The translations under genes were made by a program, and so were the position numbers. The notes below the pieces were generated by a model that saw only the letters and a list, made by a program, of their open reading frames with translations, did no database searches and had not been told where the DNA came from. From Tabrizicola sp. (GTDB lineage Bacteria > Pseudomonadota > Alphaproteobacteria > Rhodobacterales > Rhodobacteraceae), in NCBI RefSeq assembly GCF_022842145.1, contig NZ_JALHQD010000011.1:62001-126000 (forward strand): a stretch of 64,000 nt of DNA. Direction: 5' to 3'. Below, one piece after another: positions 35,941 to 44,302 of the stretch; positions within the stretch are counted from its first letter, which is position 1, and each line of letters starts with the position of its first letter.

Positions 35941-36541
35941 GACTGAAGACCTTCACGTTGTTCCTGCTCGACGTGGCCGTGCGGTGCGGCTGGCTAAAGG
36001 TCAGGCGATCCAGATCATCAATACGCATGGTCAGCAGGTCGTGGACACCTGGTGCTACAATGCCGATGACCTGTCGGAATTCATGTCGATGGAGCACTTG
36101 CACGCCACACTGCAGGGGATCTTCCCGGCAAGGGGCGATGGTCTCACGACGAACCGGCGGCGGCCGATCTTGATACTGGAAGAAGACACGTCACCCGGTC
36201 GCCATGACACGATCATCGCAGCCTGCGATGTTCATCGCTATGCGGCACTGGGATGCCGCGAATACCACGACAACTGCACCGACAATCTGCATGGGGCGCT
36301 GCGTCAGATCGACCTGCGCGCGGGCGACTGTCCTGCTCCGCTGAACTTGTGGATGAACATTCCCGTCGACAGCGATGGAAGGATCAGTTGGGGTGAGCCG
36401 CTGAGCCAGCCCGGCGATTACGTGATCTTGCGCGCCATGATCGACTGCATCGTCGTCATGTCTACCTGCCCACAGGACATGATCCCGATCAACGGTGCCA
36501 ACTGCACGCCCACCGAGGTCCACTACCGCATTCTGGACTGA
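35939..36541 (+). CDS. DUF1989 (urea carboxylase-associated) family protein
   Basis: 200 residues. The domain DUF1989 occurs in proteins found beside urea carboxylase/amidolyase and in metal-binding enzymes of unknown activity. Visible blocks are QAIQIINTHGQQVVDTWCYN, SMEHLHATL, CREYHDNCTDNL and NLWMNIPV, with conserved Cys and His that may bind a metal. AGAGGA lies about 8 nt upstream of the chosen ATG. It stands alone, divergent from the GntR operon, but a link to nitrogen compound use is plausible. Confidence 0.88.
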   Translation: MTEDLHVVPARRGRAVRLAKGQAIQIINTHGQQVVDTWCYNADDLSEFMSMEHLHATLQGIFPARGDGLTTNRRRPILILEEDTSPGRHDTIIAACDVHRYAALGCREYHDNCTDNLHGALRQIDLRAGDCPAPLNLWMNIPVDSDGRISWGEPLSQPGDYVILRAMIDCIVVMSTCPQDMIPINGANCTPTEVHYRILD

Positions 36542-36660
36542 CCAAAGCCAACTGCGCTCGGAGAAATTGCACCTTCACGGGTGACGATCGGGTTGGGGTT
36601 CTGCATTCTAGCTAGTCCGATGCACCTGGCCTCGTTCTTCCAAGGACCATGACCGCGCAT

Positions 36661-36792
36661 CTAAGGGTCGCATCCAAGATCAAGGCCCCATTCCGCCTCC
36701 TGCGCCGCTGCCGGAGTGGCCAGTGCAAGAGCGATGGCGGTTGTCAGGACAAGCCCCCGTCGTGCGGGTCGGTGCGGCGTGGCAATGGTCAT
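36661..36792 (-). pseudogene. Orphan signal peptide, probable remnant of an exported protein
   Basis: A 43-residue frame: basic start (MTIATPHRPARRG), hydrophobic core (LVLTTAIALALA), AxA-type cleavage site (TPAAAQEAEW), then a stop after GLDLGCDP. A complete export signal with almost no mature protein suggests truncation. It faces away from the haem-type ABC remnants, so a TonB-dependent receptor is one possible origin. That is inference. Confidence 0.4.
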
Positions 36793-36921
36793 CCCTTCGG
36801 ATCGTCTGCGGAAGGGCTGGCCTTGCGACGGGGCGCGAGCTGGTAGCAGAAGATATGCGGGCGCGATCTGTTAGAATCGGCTTCTAATGAAGCTTTTACG
36901 GAACGCGGGACGACGCCCATC

Positions 36922-37117
36922 GTGGCTCACCCGGATAGGATGATCCCCTGGACGGGGCGGCTGGGTGACGGGCTCGGCGCGGCGCTTGTGGTCCTGGCGG
37001 ACCTCATCGCGCGCAGCCCGGCGCGCCGGCGGAACTCGAGATCGGAATCCTCACGGCTGATTGGTGCGTCTGTGTTTCTGTCGATGCTCGTCCAGCGCGG
37101 CGCGCGGGGGCGGTGGA
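36922..37117 (+). pseudogene. FecCD/HmuU-type permease remnant (C-terminal part)
   Basis: One frame gives TGRLGDGLGAALVVLADLIAR. A shifted frame gives PAELEIGILTA, as in the PAELPIGVVTA block of haem or siderophore permeases. The first frame then resumes with LIGASVFLSMLVQRGARG, the typical permease end. Two compensating frameshifts near 37020 and 37055 and the missing N-terminal two thirds mark it as a pseudogene. Confidence 0.7.
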
Positions 37118-37800
37118 ATGCTGGAACCGAACGACGTTTCGGGACAGCTTGGCTGGCGACGGGTGCTTGAAAAAGCCTCGCTGAGGGCGCGCGGGTGAAC
37201 TGCTGCGATCTGCGGAGCGAATGGGGCGGGAAGGAGCACCCTTCTGAAGGCCATCCTAGACGAGTTGCCGGCCACTGGGACCGTCCGCCTCTACGGTCTC
37301 AACGTGGCGCAGTCCCGACCCGCTACCCTCGCGCGCCTCCGGGTTGTGTTGCCAGAGGACTGTGAAGTGCCCTTCAACTTCACCCTGGAAGAGGGCATAG
37401 GCATGGGTCGCGAACCTGGGGACTTCGTCTTGCGGCCTGAAGTGGACGCCGTGGTTCTCGCACAGTGGGCCTGCCAGGGATGCGAGCGCTATGACACCGC
37501 AGCCTGTCGGGCGGCGAACGCCAGCGCGGCCACCTCGCCCGCGCGCAGAGGTCCAGTTCTGGGAGCCGGTCGGTCCGCTGGGCCGGTGCTGGCTGATGCT
37601 GGGCGAGCTTGTGGTCGACCTCGACCGTGGCCACCAACTGCAGGTGATGCGTCGTACCCGCGCCTATGCCGACGCGGGTGGCGGCGTTGTCGCAATCATG
37701 CACGAACTGAATCTGTCGGCTATGTTCGCCTCTGGGTGCGGTGGAAAGATCGCATGCTCGCTCTTGGCGAGATAGGCGGCCTTGCCGTCGATGAGGCGGG
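37118..37800 (+). pseudogene. Haem ABC transporter ATPase (HmuV-type) pseudogene
   Basis: Pieces of HmuV are spread over several frames: the start MLEPNDVSGQLGWRRVLE at 37118, a P-loop CGANGAGRSTLLKAI at 37211 (the essential Lys is Arg), ELPATGTVRLYGLNVA and PFNFTLEE in the same frame, LSGGERQR in another frame at 37504-37527, and then GHQLQVMRRTRAYADAGGG and IMHELNLSAMFA. The Walker B region reads WLMLGELVVDLD instead of LLLDEP. Frameshifts, lost catalytic residues and internal decay show that it is dead. Confidence 0.8.
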
Positions 37801-37889
37801 CCAGGGCCGCGGAGGGTAATGGCGCGGGCTTCTAGAGCAGGAGGACCAAATTTCGCACGCGTAATACACTGTACACAAGGACGCGCGTC

Positions 37890-38293
37890 AAACCTCCCGG
37901 GCTGCAGGATAAGCTCCTGGTCCTCGAATTCCGGATTGCTGCGATCAATGCGGAACTTGCCGGCCCTGCCCCAACGCCAATGCGTCTGAACCCGGACCTG
38001 TCGGAGTTCCACTGACGCAAGGTCAGGGAGCTTGCCATCACGCCTGCGGATTCTGCGACTGCCTCGCCCGCGCGAGAGAGGTGCGACACCTGATCGAGAA
38101 GGTCTCCGTACGATGGAAGGAGGGCAAGCCGGTCGTCGTATTCGACGGCGCGCTGACTGCTTTGATCGGGCTGGCCCAGAATGCAAAAAGCCCCGCGTTG
38201 GCGGGGCGTCTAGGTATCGAGTTAAGTTCGGTTAAGGTGGTTGCGGGGACAGGCAACCGCCGTAACTTGCCAGAGCTGCACTGCTTTGTCTGA
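37890..38293 (+). pseudogene. 3' remnant of a serine site-specific recombinase
   Basis: The first frame gives LVLEFRIAAINAELAGPAP and MRLNPDLSEFH, then a stop. The next frame continues with IEKVSVRWKEGKPVVVFDG, ALTALIGLAQNAKSPALAG and IELSSVKVVAGTGN. This is the characteristic C-terminal end of large serine recombinases in Rhodobacteraceae. The catalytic N-terminus is missing. It marks an old integration event in this graveyard. Confidence 0.65.
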
Positions 38294-38927
38294 CTTTGCC
38301 TGAGAGCAACCGATCCACCGCTGCGCCCTTATCGGAGTGGAACAGCGTGGTCGCAGCTGGCGCCAAGGACGACGAAAGGTTCATCCCTGTTACATCCTCC
38401 ACACGGGCCACGGGCTGGAAGCATCTACGCCCTCCGCGTAGCAGTCGCAGACTTGTTCGTCGGGCCCGCGTCTTTTGCCCTGCCCAGGGACATGGTGAGT
38501 GCAATGCTGGGAGGAGCGGATACGCAATATGCTACGGCGGGACGTGCGCGGGGCTATGTCGACGACCCCAGGGCCGTCGGTCTTAGCCTGCCCGAACGTC
38601 CGTCGAAACACGATCTGCGAGACATTGATCGGGCGGCGGCTGACCGTCGCGGCGCTAGGAGAAGCGCTGGGGGCAGTAACGTCCTGCGGGTCGACTCGAT
38701 CGAACTTGCGGACTGCTCACCCAGCTCAGCTGCCGCGAGGCCGCGGAATAACGGGGATTGTCCGTCCGTCACGGCCAGTGTCGGGACGGACTTGGTATGC
38801 TGGATGCGTTTCGCCGGGCACGCGTCGTCCTGTGCGCGGCAGAATCGACGATTCCATCCGTCCTGCACGGAAGTTGGGGAGGTGCACGATCACGCACGAA
38901 ATGGTGGGCATCTCACAGCATCGCATG
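38294..38927. other. Gene-poor stretch before nirK
   Basis: About 630 bp with no convincing gene. A plus-strand frame containing RRLTVAALGEALGAV near 38620-38690 looks faintly like a regulator helix-turn-helix but is not followed by a recognisable domain. It is probably further decayed sequence. Confidence 0.4.
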
Positions 38928-38941
38928 TTGTCGCAGGACAA
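38928..38941. promoter_or_regulatory. Nnr-type box upstream of nirK
   Basis: TTGTCGCAGGACAA fits TTG-N8-CAA with perfect TTGTC/GACAA halves. Its centre lies about 69 nt before the nirK start. Crp/Fnr-type NO regulators (NnrR/DNR) bind such sites. Confidence 0.7.
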
Positions 38942-39003
38942 CGATGGCGTTCCCGCAAAGGGCTAAAATTCCCTCAACTGACACACGAATGAGGGAAAGC
39001 ACG

Positions 39004-40152
39004 ATGTTCACGCGACGCACTGCATTGATCGGAGCGGCGATGATTGCCGCTGCTCCTTTTGTCGTCAAGACTGCTGGGGCGGAAGAGGTGATGGACACCT
39101 CGGCCGCAGCGCCGGTCGATCTGTCCAGCTTGCCCCGTCGCAAGGTCAAGCTGCTCAAGCCGCCCTTCGTTCACCCGCACAAGCAGGTTGCCACGGGCGG
39201 GCCCGCGGTGATCGAGTTCGAGATGAAGATCATGGAGAAAGAGATCCAGGTGGACGAAGACGCCTGGCTGCAGGCCATGACGTTCAACGGCTCGGTCCCC
39301 GGCCCGATGATGGTGGTGCATGAGGGCGACTATGTCGAACTGACCCTGTTCAACCCGCCTGAAAACATGATGCAGCACAACATCGACTTCCACGCGGCCA
39401 CCGGCGCTTTGGGTGGGGGTTCACTGACGCTGGTCAACCCCGGCGAGAAGGCGGTGCTGCGGTTCAAGGCGACGCGGCCGGGGGTGTTCGTCTACCACTG
39501 CGCTCCGGGCGGTCCGATGATCCCCTGGCATGTTGTGTCGGGCATGTCGGGCTGCATCATGGTACTGCCGCGCGATGGGTTGAAGGATCATCTGGGCAAT
39601 CCGGTGTCTTATGACCGGGTCTACTACATCGGCGAGAATGACTTCTACATTCCGCGCGGTCCGGATGGCGCCTACATGCGCTTTGCCGATGCCGGCGAAA
39701 GCTATGCGGACACGCTGGCGGTGATGAACGGTCTGATCCCGTCCCACGTCGTGTTCAACGGTCGGGTGGGTGCATTGACGGGCGACCAGGCTCTTGAGGC
39801 CGAGCAGGGCGAGAACGTGCTGTTCGTCCACAGTCAGGCTAACCGCGACAGTCGCCCGCACCTGATCGGCGGGCATGGCGATCTGGTTTGGGAAAGCGGC
39901 AAGTTCAACAACCTGCCGGAACGCGATCTGGAGACCTGGTTCATCCGGGGCGGATCGGCGGGGGCGGCGCTTTACACCTTCCTGCAGCCGGGCGTCTACG
40001 CCTACGTCAACCACAACCTGATCGAGGCAGTGAACCTTGGCGCCACGGCGCACGTGATCGTCGGGGGCACCTGGAACAACGATCTGATGGAACAGGTCGT
40101 CGCCCCGGTCGAATACGACGTCCTGCATGAAGGACGGACCGCGCTGCCGTAA
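39004..40152 (+). CDS. nirK: Copper-containing nitrite reductase
   Basis: 382 residues with a twin-arginine signal ([18 protein letters not shown]). NirK is a periplasmic trimer reducing nitrite to NO. Two cupredoxin domains are visible. Copper ligands lie in [33 protein letters not shown] (Cys and His) and [10 protein letters not shown] (Met). A later His cluster occurs in [14 protein letters not shown]. The gene is intact and starts the nirK-nirV pair; an Nnr-type box lies upstream. Confidence 0.97.
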   Translation: MFTRRTALIGAAMIAAAPFVVKTAGAEEVMDTSAAAPVDLSSLPRRKVKLLKPPFVHPHKQVATGGPAVIEFEMKIMEKEIQVDEDAWLQAMTFNGSVPGPMMVVHEGDYVELTLFNPPENMMQHNIDFHAATGALGGGSLTLVNPGEKAVLRFKATRPGVFVYHCAPGGPMIPWHVVSGMSGCIMVLPRDGLKDHLGNPVSYDRVYYIGENDFYIPRGPDGAYMRFADAGESYADTLAVMNGLIPSHVVFNGRVGALTGDQALEAEQGENVLFVHSQANRDSRPHLIGGHGDLVWESGKFNNLPERDLETWFIRGGSAGAALYTFLQPGVYAYVNHNLIEAVNLGATAHVIVGGTWNNDLMEQVVAPVEYDVLHEGRTALP

Positions 40153-40220
40153 TGGCTGTCGCGTCCTGGCGGGGTGGCCTGTCGTCCCGGGCCGCCCCGC
40201 CGTTTTGTCTGGAGGCTGAA

Positions 40221-41027
40221 ATGAAACGTCGGCTGGCATTGGGGCTACTGGCTGGGGTCGTCATCGGCGCGGCAGGGGTGATCCTTGTCGCGTCGATGCA
40301 GCGACCGGCCCCCGCCCCGCCGCAGACCGTGCGCATTCCCGCAGGTCCGCAGGACTATCGCCCGGCCGGTGAGTTCCGCCAGGGCACGCGCATCATCGAC
40401 GCTCCCTTGCAGCGGGTCAATGTGGCGACCCTGAAGATCATGACCAATCAAGTTTCGGAGGCCGACTACGCCCGCTGTGTCGCGGCAGATGCCTGTGCCG
40501 CAGCACCTGTCGGTGGGGTTGCAGGTGCGGCCCAGACCAATGTCAACCATGCCGACGCCACGGCCTATGCTGCCTGGCTTTCCGACCAGACCGGACAGCA
40601 ATGGCGCCTGCCGACCGATGCCGAATGGCTGAGGGCCGCGGCAGAGCGTGGCTTCGACGACGGTTTCGGGGAAGATGCCAACGGGGCCGACCCCTCACGG
40701 CGCTGGATCGCAAGCTACCGGCGCGAGGTCGAATTGCGCGGCGAGGCTGACCTGGAGCTGCACCCGATGGGCCATTTCGGTGTGAACTCGATGGGAGTGG
40801 CCGACATATCCGGCAACGTCTGGGAATGGACCGAGACCTGCTTTCAGAACGGTACGCTGACCCCGGATGCCACAGAGATCGCCACCAGCTCGGACTACTG
40901 CGGGGTCCGGGCGGTGCAGGGAAAGCATCGCGCCTTCGTCGTCGACTTCATCCGCGACGCCCGTTCGGGCGGGTGCGCGGCGGGGGTGCCGCCGGATTAT
41001 CTGGGGTTCCGGCTGGTGCTGGACTAG
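40221..41027 (+). CDS. nirV: NirV, formylglycine-generating-enzyme-like protein
   Basis: 268 residues, with an N-terminal membrane anchor or signal (LALGLLAGVVIGAAGVIL) and an FGE-sulfatase-modifying fold: RLPTDAEWLRAAAERG, GVADISGNVWEWTETC and DYLGFRLVLD. NirV proteins typically follow nirK; their exact role is unsettled. GGAGG lies 5 nt before the ATG. The spacing of about 68 nt after nirK suggests one transcript. Confidence 0.92.
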   Translation: MKRRLALGLLAGVVIGAAGVILVASMQRPAPAPPQTVRIPAGPQDYRPAGEFRQGTRIIDAPLQRVNVATLKIMTNQVSEADYARCVAADACAAAPVGGVAGAAQTNVNHADATAYAAWLSDQTGQQWRLPTDAEWLRAAAERGFDDGFGEDANGADPSRRWIASYRREVELRGEADLELHPMGHFGVNSMGVADISGNVWEWTETCFQNGTLTPDATEIATSSDYCGVRAVQGKHRAFVVDFIRDARSGGCAAGVPPDYLGFRLVLD

Positions 41028-41053
41028 GCGCTGGTCACCGGCAGGCAAAGGAA

Positions 41054-41077
41054 AAGGCGGCCCGTCACGGCCGCCTT
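41054..41077. terminator. Bidirectional terminator between nirV and pseudoazurin
   Basis: AAGGCGGCC (41054-41062) pairs with GGCCGCCTT (41069-41077). T-rich tails occur on both strands (TTCTTG plus; CTTTTCC minus). It lies between two convergent genes. Confidence 0.75.
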
Positions 41078-41097
41078 CTTGTCGGTGTGGCGTCAGG

Positions 41098-41532
41098 TCA
41101 CTTTGCCACTTGCGTGAACAGCGGCTCGAACCGGGCCTTGGACTTGCCCTTCTGCGTCACGGCGGCGGCGGCATCCAGATTGACCGGGGCGCCTGCCTGG
41201 ATCAGCGCAACCATACCCATGCCGTAGTGGGGCGTGCACTTCACGCCATAGAGCCCTTCCCCGGTCAGTGTCAGGACATAGTCATCCCCCATCCCGCTTT
41301 TGAACGCCTCCACGCCCTCGGGAAGCATCCCTTCGATGCCCTCGACGTTGTGGCCCTTGTCGGTCGAGAGGAAGGTGATGGTGTCGCCCACGGCGGCCGT
41401 CACGAAGGCGGGCTCGAAGACCATTGCCCCGTCGGCTCCCCTGTTCAGCATCTTCACGTCGAAGTTTTCGGCCTGGGCGGCCGCGGTCAGCACAAAGGCT
41501 GCAACGGTTGCAGTCATCAGTTTCGAGAACAT
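41098..41532 (-). CDS. Pseudoazurin (blue copper electron donor)
   Basis: 144 residues including a signal peptide ending at AQA. A periplasmic type 1 copper protein that passes electrons to nitrite reductase. Copper ligands are visible: His in DKGHNVEGIEGM, and Cys, His and Met in GVKCTPHYGMGMV. The start at 41532 follows AAAGGA by 6 nt; the longer frame from 41625 crosses the regulatory box. The gene is divergent from the nnrR-like regulator. Confidence 0.96.
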   Translation of the reverse strand: MFSKLMTATVAAFVLTAAAQAENFDVKMLNRGADGAMVFEPAFVTAAVGDTITFLSTDKGHNVEGIEGMLPEGVEAFKSGMGDDYVLTLTGEGLYGVKCTPHYGMGMVALIQAGAPVNLDAAAAVTQKGKSKARFEPLFTQVAK

Positions 41533-41590
41533 GTCCGGTCCTTTCAGGTTATCTTGCCCCTTCTTATAGGCTAAGGTCGCCCCTGGTTCG

Positions 41591-41604
41591 TTGTGCTGCC
41601 ACAA
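41591..41604. promoter_or_regulatory. Nnr-type box between pseudoazurin and regulator genes
   Basis: TTGTGCTGCCACAA has perfect TTGTG/CACAA halves. It lies about 66 nt upstream of the pseudoazurin start, a distance suited to activation, but only 15 nt before the regulator start at 41620, where binding would more likely repress. Confidence 0.75.
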
Positions 41605-41619
41605 CATCGGAGGCATCGT

Positions 41620-42315
41620 TTGCACAAACTTGACGAAAGTCTTCTGGCCACCGTCCCCCCCTTCCGCAGGCTGTCCCGGCCCCAGATCCGCGAGATCTTG
41701 GATGCCGCCACAGCGCTGCGGTTCGACGCGGGCGTTGCCATCTTCAGCGAGGGCCTGCCGGTCGAACGGTTCTTTCTACTCTTGGACGGCCATATCCGGG
41801 TTATCCGGACCACTTCCGGCGGCGACCAGATCATTGCGCTGCACATCGCGCCGGGGCAACTGTTCGGGATCGGGGCGGCCATCGGGCGCACGACCTATCC
41901 GGCGACGGCGATGACGGCGGATGATTGCGTGACCCTGGCCTGGCCAAACCGGCTGTGGCAGGTCTTCGTGGATAGCTATGACGGCTTTGCCACCGAAACC
42001 TACAAGGCCGTGGGCGAGCGGGTGGGCGAGATGAACAACCGCATCGTCGAGATGGCGACGCAGGCCGTCGAGCAGCGCATTGCCTGTGCGATCCTTCGGC
42101 TGGTCACCCAGGCCGGGCGCAAGGTCGATGGCGGGATCGAGATCGGGATGCCCATCACCCGGCAGAACCTGTCGGACATGACCGGCACCACCTTGCACAC
42201 TGTGAGCCGCCTTCTGAGCGGTTGGGAACGCGACGGAATCGTGCTGTCGGAACGGCGCAAGATCACGGTGACCGCGCCGCACCGGCTGGTGATGCTCAGC
42301 GGGGCTGCGGGTTAG
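41620..42315 (+). CDS. nnrR: Crp/Fnr-family regulator, probable NnrR
   Basis: About 231 residues. N-terminal cyclic-nucleotide-like beta-barrel (FFLLLDGHIRVIRTTSGGDQ with LHIAPGQLFG), a long dimer helix, and a C-terminal helix-turn-helix (PITRQNLSDMTGTTLHTVSR). No Fnr-type cysteine cluster is seen, so oxygen sensing by an Fe-S cluster is unlikely. I chose TTG at 41620 (reading HKLDESLLATVPPF), with GGAGG 6 nt upstream; the ATG at 41593 lies inside the regulatory box. The location among nir/nor genes suggests NO-responsive control of them. Confidence 0.8.
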   Translation: MHKLDESLLATVPPFRRLSRPQIREILDAATALRFDAGVAIFSEGLPVERFFLLLDGHIRVIRTTSGGDQIIALHIAPGQLFGIGAAIGRTTYPATAMTADDCVTLAWPNRLWQVFVDSYDGFATETYKAVGERVGEMNNRIVEMATQAVEQRIACAILRLVTQAGRKVDGGIEIGMPITRQNLSDMTGTTLHTVSRLLSGWERDGIVLSERRKITVTAPHRLVMLSGAAG

Positions 42316-43477
42316 GCACGCGGCGGGCGGGGTTCGACCGGGTCAGGATCGGGGCAAGCCGGGCGGCGAAGATGGCGAATCCGACGGTCCACAGGGCGGC
42401 CGCCGTCCACAGTCCCGGCTCGGAATGCACGGCAACGCGTGTCAGGGCGGCCAGCGCCACGCAGGCAAAGGCCAGACCCAGCGCGGGGCCTGCCCGCAGC
42501 TCACGCCCGGTGTGGCCCAGCGAGGCGCGCATCATCACCGACAGCGTCATGCCGCCGATGGCGCCGATGCCCAGCAGGTGCAGGCCCACCAGGGCCGGAA
42601 ATATGCCCAGCACCGCAAGGCCAAGGGCCACCAGACCCGCCGGGATGAAGGCATAGGCCAGATGCAGGATCAACAGGATGGCTGACCGCCAGACCCTCCA
42701 GCCACGCCAGCGCGCGAGGCGGAGCGCCTGGATCGCGCCGACCAGGATCAGCGCGAACCCCGTCAACCGCGTCTCGGGCAGCGCGACCCAGGCCAGAAGC
42801 GCGCCCAGCGTCAGCACCAGACTCGCCGCGTCGAACCGCCCGAACGGCTCGGGCATCGGTCCGGGACCCTGCTTCGCCAGCCAGTTCCGGGTGAAGCTGG
42901 GAATGATCCGCCCGCCGATCAGGCCGATGAGAAGAACGACCATCGCGAACCCCAGGCGGCGGCCGTAGTCGGCTGTTCCAAGTTGCATGGCCTCGATATG
43001 GAAGGTGATGTTGGCGGCAAGATACATGAGCACGGGGACGACCACGCGCAGGTTGCTCCAGTTCCGGCCCGCCACGATCTCGACCGTGATCATCGCGCAG
43101 ATGGCCAGAAGAAAGGCGCAATCCAGCGCCATCACGGCCACCGGCCCCAGGCCAGGGCCCCCGGCGACCGCCAGCCGCCCGGCAATCCAGAGCACGGCCA
43201 AGGCCATCAGTGGCCAGCCCCGGGTCGGCATCCGTCCGGTCCAGTTCGGAATCGCGGTGAACAGGAACCCCGCCAGCACAGCCGAGGTATAACCGAAGAG
43301 CAGCTCGTGGATGTGCCAGTCGGTCGGAGCGAACGGCCCGCCCATGGTGACGCGCCCGGTCCAGACCGCCATCCATAATGGAATCACCAGCGCCGCAAAG
43401 CTGCCCGCCAGTAGGAACAGAGGGCGGAAGCCGTAGCTGAACAGGGCGGGGCCTGTGTAGGCTTGATGTGGCCGCAT
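42296..43477 (-). CDS. nnrS: NnrS family haem-copper membrane protein
   Basis: About 393 residues with around 12 membrane segments. NnrS proteins are linked to NO metabolism and protect against NO stress. Typical blocks are FSYGFRPLFLLAGSFAAL, DWHIHELLFGYTSAVLAGF and RIIPSFTRNWL, with His residues for haem. The start at 43477 (MRPHQAYTG) has AAGGAG upstream. The 3' end overlaps the regulator gene by 20 bp on the opposite strand. It is transcribed after the DUF1858 gene. Confidence 0.94.
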   Translation of the reverse strand: MRPHQAYTGPALFSYGFRPLFLLAGSFAALVIPLWMAVWTGRVTMGGPFAPTDWHIHELLFGYTSAVLAGFLFTAIPNWTGRMPTRGWPLMALAVLWIAGRLAVAGGPGLGPVAVMALDCAFLLAICAMITVEIVAGRNWSNLRVVVPVLMYLAANITFHIEAMQLGTADYGRRLGFAMVVLLIGLIGGRIIPSFTRNWLAKQGPGPMPEPFGRFDAASLVLTLGALLAWVALPETRLTGFALILVGAIQALRLARWRGWRVWRSAILLILHLAYAFIPAGLVALGLAVLGIFPALVGLHLLGIGAIGGMTLSVMMRASLGHTGRELRAGPALGLAFACVALAALTRVAVHSEPGLWTAAALWTVGFAIFAARLAPILTRSNPARRVPNPQPR

Positions 43478-43491
43478 GTCGGCTCCTTGGA

Positions 43492-43701
43492 TCAGAGCGC
43501 CGCTGCTGCCTGCAGCGCGGCGCGAAAGGCGATCTCGTCCAGCCCGTATTCGGCGCAGGCGTCGATCACCGTGTGAAACGGCGCGATGGGGCAGCCGAAA
43601 CAGACCATCCCCTGCGCCCGGAAGATGTTTGCCACCTCGGGCCAATGTTCGAAGACCAGCCGAAGCGGCAGATCGGGGTCGTCCAGTCTGGGGCCGCGCA
43701 T
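43492..43701 (-). CDS. DUF1858 / hybrid-cluster-associated disulfide protein
   Basis: 69 residues. It contains PLRLVFEHWPEVANIFRAQG and the paired cysteines of MVCFGCPIAPFHT, as in the small DUF1858 domain proteins found next to hybrid cluster or ScdA-like genes that handle NO stress. It lies 14 bp before nnrS in the same operon. It is divergent from norC, with a shared Nnr-type box between them. Confidence 0.88.
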   Translation of the reverse strand: MRGPRLDDPDLPLRLVFEHWPEVANIFRAQGMVCFGCPIAPFHTVIDACAEYGLDEIAFRAALQAAAAL

Positions 43702-43763
43702 GGTGCCTCCCCCCTGTCAGTCGTGCCATCCACCCACTTTCTGCACGCCAAGGGCCTTCGTCG

Positions 43764-43777
43764 TTGTTCTGGCACAA
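43764..43777. promoter_or_regulatory. Nnr-type box in the divergent norC/DUF1858 promoter
   Basis: TTGTTCTGGCACAA fits TTG-N8-CAA. Its centre is about 70 nt from norC and about 70 nt from the DUF1858 gene, so it could serve both directions. Confidence 0.7.
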
Positions 43778-43840
43778 CGTCCGGCGGTGCGGCGGGCTGT
43801 AAATCCGGGCCCATCAGCAACAATCGCCAGGACCGACCCG

Positions 43841-44293
43841 ATGTCAGAGATCCTTACGAAGTCACGGGCCAGAAACATCTTCTACGGGGGCTCGCTGTTC
43901 TTCGTCGTGGTGTTCGTGGCCATGACGATCCATTCCCACCGCTATGTCGTGAACGTCTCTACCGCCGGCATGCCGCTTTCGCCCGAAGTGCGTCTGGGCA
44001 AGCATGTGTGGGAGCGTCACAGCTGCATCAACTGCCACACCCTGCACGGTGAAGGCGCCTATTTCGCGCCTGAACTGGGCAACGTGATGACCCGCTGGGG
44101 CGTGCAGGACGACCCGCAGGCCGCCTATGAAGTGCTGGATGGCTGGATGGCCGCGCAGCCCAGCGGAGTTGAGGGGCGCCGCCAGATGCCCCATTTCGCC
44201 ATCACCCCCGAAGAAATGCGCGCCCTGTCGGAATTCCTGCGGTGGGCGGATCAGACCGACACGCAAGGCTGGCCGCCCACGGACGCGGGCTAG
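43841..44293 (+). CDS. norC: Nitric oxide reductase subunit C
   Basis: 150 residues. Membrane-anchored cytochrome c that feeds electrons to NorB. An N-terminal membrane helix (IFYGGSLFFVVVFVAMTI) is followed by the haem motif CINCH in RHSCINCHTLHGEGAYF. A Met ligand is likely in RRQMPHFAI. It starts the norCBQD operon. Confidence 0.97.
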   Translation: MSEILTKSRARNIFYGGSLFFVVVFVAMTIHSHRYVVNVSTAGMPLSPEVRLGKHVWERHSCINCHTLHGEGAYFAPELGNVMTRWGVQDDPQAAYEVLDGWMAAQPSGVEGRRQMPHFAITPEEMRALSEFLRWADQTDTQGWPPTDAG

Positions 44294-44302
44294 GAGAAAG
44301 AC

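Noticed and set aside
36871-36887. TTAGAA-N5-TTCTAA palindrome considered as an Irr iron box
   Set aside because: It lies suggestively between the haem-transport remnants, but as I recall the Irr consensus has a 3-nt spacer, so I do not claim it.
41593-41619. ATG at 41593 as start of the Crp/Fnr regulator
   Set aside because: It lies inside the TTG-N8-CAA box and has no ribosome-binding site; TTG at 41620 has GGAGG 6 nt upstream.
43478-43777. N-terminal extension of nnrS
   Set aside because: The extension overlaps the DUF1858 gene in another frame and contains no membrane segment.
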